DNA from: Ignavibacteria bacterium
Lineage (GTDB): Bacteria > Bacteroidota > Ignavibacteria > Tepidaquicellales > Tepidaquicellaceae
NCBI GenBank assembly: GCA_018058125.1
Contig: JAGPCH010000146.1
Span: forward strand, 1 to 5,204
Direction: 5' to 3'
DNA: 5,204 bases
Both the position numbers and the translations under genes were made by a program. The notes below the pieces were generated by a model. The model made no database searches. It was not told the DNA's origin and was given only the letters and a program-made list of their open reading frames with translations. Below are positions 1-5,204 of this stretch, one piece after another; the stretch's first letter is position 1; each line of letters begins with the position of its first letter.

Positions 1-588
1 AGATCTTGTTATCCTTGCAGTAATCGCAAGCGGTCTTAATGCGAGAGTAAGCATTGGTAGGATAAGATATTGCCAGCCTTCGTTTATATAACCCGAAATT
101 GGAAACCACTTTAAGATATGACCAAATAGCCATGCCATGACCAGGCCGAAGGCAAATTGAGGAAAGGAAATTCCGAAAAGAGCAAACAGCATTGAGGCGT
201 TATCAGTAAATGTGTATTGTTTCGTTGCTGAAATTATTCCAATCAACACACCTAAAACAGAAGAAATAAATAATGCGCTGAAAGAAAGTAAAGCAGTAGC
301 GGGAAGTTTTTGCAGAATAGTCTGAACAACCTGACGGTTGGATGAATATGATCTCCCAAGATCACCCTGAAAAGCATTTCCCATAAACTTTGCATATTGT
401 ATATAGATTGGTTTGTTAAGACCGAGCTCTTCTCTTACTGCATCAACTGATGCTACATCCGCTCTTTGTCCTAACATCATTCTCGCCGGATCTCCGGGAA
501 TAATATAGAGAAGGCAAAATGTAACTGTCAGTACTCCAATAATTATGAGAATGGAATAAAATAAATTTCTAATTATATAAGACCACAT
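1..588 (-). CDS. oppB: Peptide ABC transporter permease, OppB/DppB type (partial, 3' end cut off by window edge)
   Basis: The reverse strand reads open for 196 codons from an ATG at 588-586 to the window edge, so the C-terminal third or more is missing (E. coli OppB and DppB are 306 and 339 residues). The protein would be an inner-membrane subunit of an Opp/Dpp-type importer, forming half of the translocation pore with an OppC-type partner. Visible family hallmarks are a first membrane helix at about residues 9-29 and, right after it, the PGDP motif (31-34). The periplasmic motifs LGLNKP (55-60) and GDLGRS (75-80) follow, with further helices at about 98-120, 131-155 and 173-190. The window ends at ARITRS, just where the ATPase-contacting EAA loop should begin. 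No Shine-Dalgarno is seen; the leader is A-rich. It lies downstream of a terminator, so it probably has its own promoter. Opp versus Dpp substrate cannot be decided from sequence. Confidence 0.93.
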   Translation of the reverse strand, partial: MWSYIIRNLFYSILIIIGVLTVTFCLLYIIPGDPARMMLGQRADVASVDAVREELGLNKPIYIQYAKFMGNAFQGDLGRSYSSNRQVVQTILQKLPATALLSFSALFISSVLGVLIGIISATKQYTFTDNASMLFALFGISFPQFAFGLVMAWLFGHILKWFPISGYINEGWQYLILPMLTLALRPLAITARITRS

Positions 589-603
589 TTTTTTTATTTA
601 CGC

Positions 604-609
604 ATTATA
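604..609 (-). promoter_or_regulatory. Possible -10 element (TATAAT) for the permease gene
   Basis: On the minus strand the hexamer at 609-604 is a perfect TATAAT. It ends 15 bases before the permease ATG and lies downstream of the terminator that closes the preceding gene, where a new promoter would be expected. Transcription from it would start near 597 and give a leader of only about 9 bases. The hexamer 17 bases further upstream (632-627, TTTCAT) is a poor -35 match, and the region is so AT-rich that a chance match is plausible. Confidence 0.35.
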
Positions 610-686
610 CATAACTAAACCGTTGAATGAAATAATAAAAAATCTTCATTTTAATTATTGAGTTTGAATGAATAAATGAAGAAATC

Positions 687-725
687 AAAAAAAATCCCGA
701 TATCTAAAAATAAGATATCGGGATT
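687..725 (-). terminator. Rho-independent terminator after the NlpC/P60 gene
   Basis: Two perfectly complementary 13-base arms, at 693-705 and 713-725 (core ATCCCGATATCT), enclose a 7-base loop at 706-712. Read on the minus strand, the stem is followed at once by a run of eight T residues (the A run at 687-694, which overlaps the stem foot). There is no T run on the plus-strand side, so it acts on leftward transcription. It begins 23 bases after the stop codon of the NlpC/P60 gene and separates that gene from the permease. Confidence 0.9.
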
Positions 726-748
726 AAAACATTAAAGTTTACATTGGA

Positions 749-1384
749 TTATTCTTCAATAACTCTGTTTGCTTTCAGATATACTCTTGTATAAAATTCA
801 TTATCAAGTGATGCTACTGCTACACCGGTTTTTGATCCGGAATGTGCAAAATAACCATTACCTAAATACATTCCTACATGAGTAACTCTTCCTTTTCTCA
901 TAGTATCAAAGAATACTAAATCACCGAATTTAAGATCTGCTTTATCTACAGGTACACCCACTCCTGATTGCTCAAGAGATGTACGGGGTAATTCTATTCC
1001 TAAAGCCTGATAAAACATTGTTTGAATGAAAGCTGAACAATCAATACCTCTTTTTGAAGTTCCGCCCCAAAGATATGGAGTATTCATATATTCTATGAAC
1101 TTGAACATTACTTCATCCTGCTCCATGTTTTTAACGAACTCAGGACTTGTCATAAATCCTGCTAAACTGCTTGAAATTGCTTCCAGATTATCCTTGTTGA
1201 TTGAGGTCTTGTTGGTCAAGGTGTTAGTGGATACAACTTCTGTTGTCTTTTTGTATCCATTAAGATCTTTACCATCATTTTCATTTCGGGAAATATCTGA
1301 AGTACTCGAACATCCGTTTAAAACCACTACTGTTAATAATAACACAAATAATGATAGTAAACCGGAAAGTTTTGATTTTACCAT
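749..1384 (-). CDS. NlpC/P60-family lipoprotein, probable murein DD-endopeptidase (MepS/Spr-like)
   Basis: This 211-residue exported lipoprotein probably cuts peptide cross-links or stem peptides of peptidoglycan. A basic N-terminus (MVKSK) and hydrophobic stretch lead to a lipobox LNGC with the lipidated Cys25. Ser at +2 would allow outer-membrane sorting in a typical Gram-negative. Residues 26 to about 90 form a Ser/Thr/Asn/Lys-rich tether. The NlpC/P60 domain fills about 92-211. Its catalytic residues are all visible: Cys116 in GIDCSAF, His169 in THVGMYLG and His181 in FAHSG. The spacing (53 and 12) is very close to E. coli MepS (Cys94, His145, His157). The PYLWGG and FGDLVFF motifs are also typical. 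The ATG at 1384-1382 is supported by AGGA seven bases upstream, the only clear Shine-Dalgarno in the window. It lies 88 bases after the binding-protein gene and ends at a terminator. The family also includes gamma-D-glutamyl-diamino acid peptidases, so the exact bond cut is uncertain. Confidence 0.93.
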   Translation of the reverse strand: MVKSKLSGLLSLFVLLLTVVVLNGCSSTSDISRNENDGKDLNGYKKTTEVVSTNTLTNKTSINKDNLEAISSSLAGFMTSPEFVKNMEQDEVMFKFIEYMNTPYLWGGTSKRGIDCSAFIQTMFYQALGIELPRTSLEQSGVGVPVDKADLKFGDLVFFDTMRKGRVTHVGMYLGNGYFAHSGSKTGVAVASLDNEFYTRVYLKANRVIEE

Positions 1385-1397
1385 AAACTAATCCTGT
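1374..1397 (-). promoter_or_regulatory. Shine-Dalgarno-like site of the NlpC/P60 gene
   Basis: On the minus strand the sequence before the ATG reads CAGGATTAGTTTATG, which places AGGA seven bases ahead of the start codon. The other four genes in the window have no comparable purine box. The site therefore fixes this start and suggests that translation of this gene is initiated differently or more strongly than its neighbours. Confidence 0.5.
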
Positions 1398-1472
1398 TTT
1401 TTAATTAATAATTTATTGTTAAAGAACTATGATATTACTTTAAACATTGTTTCTAAGATATAGATATTAATT

Positions 1473-3206
1473 TTATTTATCAAGCCATAACTTCCGAAAA
1501 TTTATACGATGCATCGGGTCGAGTGGAAAACCTTTCACATATGGCTGTATAAGTCTGTAATCTTCTTCATAAAAAATTAACAAAGAAGGAGCTTTATCAG
1601 TGGCAATTTGTTCGGCTTTATAATATAGCTCATATCTTTCTTTCTGATCAGTTGTAGCTATTGCTTTTTCAAACAAAGCATCAAACTCAGGATTCTGAAA
1701 TCTGAAACTGTTGATAGGGCTTATGGCTTTAGGATCCTTTGGTACATTCTTTCCATAATATAGATTTAGAAAATTTTCCGGATCAGGATAATCTGCGATC
1801 CATCCCAGCCTGTAGAGATCAGCACGCCCTGCATCAATATTATCCAGATGCTGAGCGAATTGCATTATGTTCATTTTTAAATTTACGCCAATTTCTTTCA
1901 GCATATTCTGTATAGATTCAGCCAGCTGGATGTTTCTGTCTCCGCCTGAATTAATCTGAAGTATGGCATCTGGGAAACCTTTTCCGTCAGGATAACCGGC
2001 TTCAGCCATTAGTTGTTTCGCTTTATTCAGATCATAAGTATAACCTTTGATTCGCTTTACATCATAGTTTGGCATTGGAGGCGGAACTATACCGTAAATA
2101 GCCCCCATATATCCCTGACCATTAAGTACAAACTTCAGAATTTTATCTCTGTCTATTGCATAATTAAACGCCTGTCTGACTTTTTCATTATTGAATATTT
2201 TACCCGTTGTAAGGAATCCGTAAAATTGCAACGAAAGAGAAGGATTTTTTTGTAATACAAATTGAGAAAATTCAGGAGTTAAAGTCTTCTCAGAGGTTAC
2301 AATTGATTTGAAAGATTCATTCGGAATCCTGTAACATTCATCAAGATTTCCGTTTTGAAACTCCAGCATCTGCTGTGAAAGATCTTTTAAAAACCTGAAT
2401 TTTATTTCTTCTACATACGGAAGTTGATTTCCATGTTCATCTTTTTCCCAATAATCAGGATTTCTCTTTAAATTCAATTCAAGATCCGGTGACCAGTTCA
2501 CAAAGATATAAGGTCCTGTCCCGACAGGATTCTGGAAAAAATCTTTTCCGTATTTTTCAACAGCTTCCTTCGGTACGACATATGCAAAACCGAGACACAT
2601 ATAATAGATAAATGGTCCGAAAGGTTTTTTTAGTTTAATTTGGAATGTAGAATCATCTTTAGCAATATACCCGGAAACATCACTCAGATTTGGCTCACGT
2701 GATTCTTTTCTTGCTAAAGTCACTTCATCAAAAAACTCAGAAGCGCCTTCGACATAATTTTTATAAAAATCAAAACCGAGAGTACCGGTTCGCGGATCAC
2801 ATACCCTGTCAAAAGAATACTTCACATCGCTTGCTTTGAATTTTCTGCCCTTACCGTCCGGGAAACATGCATTATCCTGAAATTTTACATCTGATCTCAA
2901 ATGAAATGTATATAAAAGACCATCCTCAGAAATTTCCCAGCTTGAAGCAAGCGCAGGTATTAGTTGTAATGCAGAATCAAGATCAACCAGAACATCATAT
3001 ATCTGATGAGCTACATGATGGGAAACATTATCATTTATACCGACAGGATCAAGGCTTCTGACATTTTCAAGTTCATTTAGCCTGAATGTTCCTCCCCCTT
3101 TAATTCCGCCTTTGAGATCAACCATGACTGCGGTTTCCTTTTCACCGCATCCGTTAATACAAATAATTGAAAAAATTAATATAAAAATTACAATTGGTCT
3201 GTTCAT
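1473..3206 (-). CDS. Extracellular solute-binding lipoprotein, family 5 (peptide ABC importer, OppA/DppA-like)
   Basis: This substrate-capturing subunit of an Opp/Dpp-type importer would sit lipid-anchored outside the inner membrane. From the ATG at 3206-3204 it has 577 residues, somewhat longer than E. coli DppA (535) or OppA (543). A signal segment follows MNRP and ends at lipobox INGC (Cys20). The SBP_bac_5 fold is clear. The mature start has GGGTFRLNELE, the family signature lies at about 85-109 (ALASSWEISEDG, then FHLRSDVKF), and GTGPY, NPDYW and NYAIDRDKI (348-356) follow. WIADYPDPENF (469-479), near the C-terminus, is typical of peptide binders. Cys114 and Cys136 could pair as a disulfide (inference). 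The open frame extends upstream to a TTG at 3224 (583 residues). I prefer the ATG because it gives a compact signal peptide, but neither start has a Shine-Dalgarno. It starts 51 bases after the ATPase stop with no terminator between, so co-transcription is likely. Ligand class (peptide, nickel, other) is not proven. Confidence 0.93.
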   Translation of the reverse strand: MNRPIVIFILIFSIICINGCGEKETAVMVDLKGGIKGGGTFRLNELENVRSLDPVGINDNVSHHVAHQIYDVLVDLDSALQLIPALASSWEISEDGLLYTFHLRSDVKFQDNACFPDGKGRKFKASDVKYSFDRVCDPRTGTLGFDFYKNYVEGASEFFDEVTLARKESREPNLSDVSGYIAKDDSTFQIKLKKPFGPFIYYMCLGFAYVVPKEAVEKYGKDFFQNPVGTGPYIFVNWSPDLELNLKRNPDYWEKDEHGNQLPYVEEIKFRFLKDLSQQMLEFQNGNLDECYRIPNESFKSIVTSEKTLTPEFSQFVLQKNPSLSLQFYGFLTTGKIFNNEKVRQAFNYAIDRDKILKFVLNGQGYMGAIYGIVPPPMPNYDVKRIKGYTYDLNKAKQLMAEAGYPDGKGFPDAILQINSGGDRNIQLAESIQNMLKEIGVNLKMNIMQFAQHLDNIDAGRADLYRLGWIADYPDPENFLNLYYGKNVPKDPKAISPINSFRFQNPEFDALFEKAIATTDQKERYELYYKAEQIATDKAPSLLIFYEEDYRLIQPYVKGFPLDPMHRINFRKLWLDK

Positions 3207-3257
3207 CAATGTTTTATAATTCAACTTTAATAAAAAAATAATTCCTTTTATAATGCT

Positions 3258-4253
3258 TTATGCTGCTTTTATATTTTTAGGGTAGCTCTCTGGATAGAGC
3301 AGACAACTTTGCTCATGTCCGCCTGCACCTGCCAATACGGGGTGAATGGAAGAGCAATCAGCAAAAACTTTCGGACATCTTGGGTGAAAATAACAACCGG
3401 TAGGTACATTTGCAGGTGAAGGAACATCACCTGTTAAAATTATTCTATTTGATTTATTATTGGGATCAGGAACAGGGACTGCTGAAAGAAGTGCCTGTGT
3501 ATATGGGTGTTTCGGATGTTTATACATATCGGTTTTTTCAGCTATTTCTACAAGCTGACCAAGATACATAACGCATACTCTGTCAGATATATGTTCTACA
3601 ACTGAAAGGTCATGGGAAATAAATAAATAAGTTAATCCGAATTCTTTCTGAAGATCCTGAAGCAGATTAATTACCTGAGACTGTATTGAAACATCAAGAG
3701 CTGATACAGGTTCATCACAAACAATGAATTTAGGCTCTACAGATAAAGCTCTTGCAATCCCTATCCTTTGTCTCTGACCGCCTGAAAATTCATGAGGATA
3801 TCTTCTTGCATGAATTTTTCTGAGACCTACTCTTTCCAGTAGATCTTCAACTCTTTTCTCAGCTGCCTGTCCTTCGGAAATTTCATGGAATTTGAGAATC
3901 TCTGTGATCATACCGCCGACAGTTATTCTTGGATTAAGAGAAGAATAAGGATCCTGAAAAATTATCTGCATTTCCTTTCTGTACTTTTTTAATTCCTTTT
4001 GTTCCATTTTTGCAATATTCTTACCTTCAAACAATACGTCTCCTGCTGTTGGTTCGACAAGTCTTAAAATAGTCCTTCCAACAGTTGTTTTTCCGCATCC
4101 TGACTCACCTACAAGTCCAAGAGTTTCACCTTTTTTTATATTAAATGAGACATCGTCTACTGCTTTTACATTACCAATAGTTTTTGAGAATAAACCTGTT
4201 TTGATGGGAAAATACTTTTTTAAACCTTTTACTTCGAGAAGATTTTCAGACAT
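3258..4253 (-). CDS. oppF: Peptide ABC transporter ATP-binding protein, OppF/DppF type
   Basis: This 331-residue cytoplasmic ATPase would power an Opp/Dpp-type importer. All nucleotide-binding motifs are intact: Walker A GESGCGKT (49-56), Q-loop Gln100 in [12 protein letters not shown], signature FSGGQ (156-160), Walker B FIVCDE (176-181), D-loop SALD (184-187) and H-loop His214. The N-terminus, with KKYFPIKTG and AVDDVSF, is characteristic of the F rather than the D subunit. The C-terminal oligopeptide domain begins near [12 protein letters not shown] (249-260). It carries four cysteines (287, 293, 300, 317) in the pattern that binds a [4Fe-4S] cluster in DppD/DppF relatives. The length is usual for the family. 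The ATG at 4253-4251 has no Shine-Dalgarno. It is the first gene of the leftward cluster, divergent from the DedA gene, and is followed after 51 bases by the binding protein. No D-type ATPase adjoins it, so it works either with a partner encoded elsewhere or as a homodimer. Confidence 0.95.
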   Translation of the reverse strand: MSENLLEVKGLKKYFPIKTGLFSKTIGNVKAVDDVSFNIKKGETLGLVGESGCGKTTVGRTILRLVEPTAGDVLFEGKNIAKMEQKELKKYRKEMQIIFQDPYSSLNPRITVGGMITEILKFHEISEGQAAEKRVEDLLERVGLRKIHARRYPHEFSGGQRQRIGIARALSVEPKFIVCDEPVSALDVSIQSQVINLLQDLQKEFGLTYLFISHDLSVVEHISDRVCVMYLGQLVEIAEKTDMYKHPKHPYTQALLSAVPVPDPNNKSNRIILTGDVPSPANVPTGCYFHPRCPKVFADCSSIHPVLAGAGGHEQSCLLYPESYPKNIKAA

Positions 4254-4547
4254 AAAATATTAAATAAATTATTAGTTTTATAGATATGATTGAATATTTT
4301 TGTGTGTAAATATAATTTTTTGCATTTGGAAAAACAATACTATGATTAATTGAAATCAATTTCCGTTTACTGAGAAAAAGTTTTTTCCTTGATTTAGTTG
4401 TTATAATCTGGATAACCAAATTTACAATTACTTAAGAGAATTGAGCTTTTAATATTTTCAAAAAAAGTATGTAAGATTTGTTTTTACAACTAATATTAAA
4501 AGTATATTCATTAAATTGCATCCATTCATTTTAACTAAAAATATTTT
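4254..4547. other. Divergent AT-rich intergenic region between the ATPase and DedA genes
   Basis: No gene is visible in these 294 bases. The region must carry promoters for both flanking genes, but none is convincing. A plus-strand TATAAT at 4402-4407 lacks a good -35. A minus-strand TAAATTTG at 4424-4417 fits the Bacteroidota -7 consensus TAnnTTTG, but no TTTG lies at the right distance upstream. Dyads are present at 4348-4361 (AATTG, 4-base gap, CAATT) and 4446-4502. Both flanking genes start in the same 11-base context, AATATTTTATG. Confidence 0.6.
4446..4502. repeat. 11-base inverted repeat upstream of the DedA gene
   Basis: CTTTTAATATT at 4446-4456 is perfectly complementary to AATATTAAAAG at 4492-4502, with 35 bases between. 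A smaller 5-base pair (TGTAA at 4470-4474, TTACA at 4484-4488) is nested inside. It ends 45 bases before the DedA start codon, so it could form a leader hairpin or a spaced operator. The arms are almost entirely A/T, so chance is a real alternative. Confidence 0.4.
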
Positions 4548-5183
4548 ATGGAAGTTATATCGGATTTTTTTCATTATTTAAGAGATCTGGAAGGACTGAT
4601 AAAGTGGGGTGGTCTTACAGTACTTATTATAATAATTTTTGCAGAAACAGGTTTACTTGTCGGATTTTTTCTACCGGGAGATTCATTGCTAATCACTGCA
4701 GGTTTATTGGCAGCACAGGGATATCTTGACATTAATGTAATGATGATTTCTTTGATCCTTGCAGCGATAATCGGAGATCAGGTTGGGTATCTATTCGGTA
4801 GAAAGACCGGACCAAAAATATTCAACCGTGAAAAATCATTATTCTTTGCTAAAGATCATTTGGTAAAAGCAAATCAATTTTATGATAGATACGGCGGTAA
4901 AGCAATTATCTTTGCAAGATTCGTTCCATTTGCACGAACTTTTGCCCCGATTGTAGCGGGAGTGGCAAATATGAATTACAGAAAATTTGTATCATATAAT
5001 ATAATGGGAGGAATTCTCTGGATTGTTTCTATGTGTCTGTCAGGATATTTCTTTGGTAATATTCCGTTTGTGAAAAAAAACTTTGAATATGTAATAATCG
5101 GAGTAATAATTTTATCATTAGTACCTGTTGTGGTTGGTTATCTTCGACATAGAAAAGAAAGCAAGCTAAGTTCAGAGAATTAA
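4548..5183 (+). CDS. DedA-family (VTT/SNARE-associated domain) integral membrane protein
   Basis: This 211-residue inner-membrane protein matches the usual DedA length (about 200-220). Family members support membrane lipid homeostasis and drug or pH tolerance, and some act as undecaprenyl-phosphate or phospholipid translocases. Hydrophobic segments lie at about 21-43, 46-57 (probably re-entrant), 64-84, 118-141, 148-170 and 180-200, with a basic tail (LRHRKESK). The core motifs are present: FLPGDSLL (41-48), GRKTG (84-88) and RFVPFART (124-131) followed by AG (137-138). Glu33, Asp45, Arg124 and Arg130 have exactly the spacing of the functionally required Glu39, Asp51, Arg130 and Arg136 of E. 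coli YqjA, so an active protein is expected. The ATG at 4548 follows an AT-rich leader without a Shine-Dalgarno. It is transcribed away from the transporter genes, and nothing in its context ties it to them. Which lipid it moves cannot be read from the sequence. Confidence 0.95.
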   Translation: MEVISDFFHYLRDLEGLIKWGGLTVLIIIIFAETGLLVGFFLPGDSLLITAGLLAAQGYLDINVMMISLILAAIIGDQVGYLFGRKTGPKIFNREKSLFFAKDHLVKANQFYDRYGGKAIIFARFVPFARTFAPIVAGVANMNYRKFVSYNIMGGILWIVSMCLSGYFFGNIPFVKKNFEYVIIGVIILSLVPVVVGYLRHRKESKLSSEN

Positions 5184-5204
5184 TAAAAACTATTCTTCCG
5201 GTAA

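Noticed and set aside
1026..1391. Plus-strand open frame of 121 codons
   Set aside because: It lies entirely opposite the NlpC/P60 gene, whose catalytic motifs are intact. The product matches no family I recognise, and it is best explained as an antisense shadow.
1385..1472. Terminator or promoter between the binding-protein and NlpC/P60 genes
   Set aside because: Only a tiny AAACA/TGTTT symmetry is present, with no stable stem followed by a T run and no paired -35/-10. I see no support for either.
2013..2255. Plus-strand open frame of 80 codons
   Set aside because: It lies antisense within the solute-binding protein gene and has no recognisable motif.
2867..3061. Plus-strand open frame of 64 codons
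   Set aside because: It lies antisense within the 5' part of the solute-binding protein gene and has no recognisable motif.
3207..3257. Terminator between the ATPase and binding-protein genes
   Set aside because: A T run is present on the minus strand, but no stem precedes it, so it does not qualify as an intrinsic terminator.
4348..4361. Short dyad AATTG-AAAT-CAATT as an operator
   Set aside because: Five-base A/T-rich arms are expected by chance here, and no promoter is placed next to it.
4402..4407. Perfect TATAAT on the plus strand, upstream of the DedA gene
   Set aside because: The hexamer 17 bases upstream (AGTTTT) is not a -35, and the leader would be about 135 bases. It is kept only as a remark because the region is highly AT-rich.
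1..5204. CRISPR array, insertion sequence, tRNA, or defence/toxin-antitoxin system
   Set aside because: No regularly spaced repeats, transposase, terminal inverted repeats or tRNA-like sequence were seen. All coding space is taken by ordinary transporter, cell-wall and membrane genes.

Overview
The window reads as a chromosomal segment of a low-GC, AT-rich Gram-negative bacterium. Two lipobox-bearing exported proteins, a MepS-type cell-wall peptidase and start codons that mostly lack a Shine-Dalgarno sequence point to the Bacteroidota/Ignavibacteriota (FCB) side of the tree. That placement is inferred from style only; no marker gene is present.

Layout. Four genes lie on the minus strand and are transcribed right to left. 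They are an OppF/DppF-type ATPase (4253-3258), a family-5 solute-binding lipoprotein (3206-1473), an NlpC/P60 lipoprotein peptidase (1384-749) and, after a strong intrinsic terminator (687-725), an OppB/DppB-type permease that runs off the left edge (588 to before 1). On the plus strand, divergent from the ATPase across a 294-base AT-rich intergenic region, is a DedA-family membrane protein (4548-5183). The last 21 bases hold nothing recognisable.

How the parts fit. The ATPase, the binding protein and the permease are three of the classes of subunit needed for a peptide/nickel-type (Opp/Dpp) ABC importer. The second permease (OppC/DppC) would be expected beyond the left edge. A second ATPase (OppD/DppD) is not next to the first one and must be elsewhere if the importer uses a heterodimeric ATPase. 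A murein endopeptidase-like lipoprotein follows the binding protein in the same direction. This suggests, but does not prove, a link between cell-wall peptide release and uptake. The DedA protein is probably an independent lipid-transport or membrane-homeostasis gene.

All five genes look intact apart from the edge-truncated permease, and all key motifs are present. I see no mobile element, CRISPR array, tRNA or rRNA, and no convincing novel system. The points worth a second look are the gene order, the terminator that splits the transporter, the start-codon choice of the binding protein and the AT-rich divergent region.
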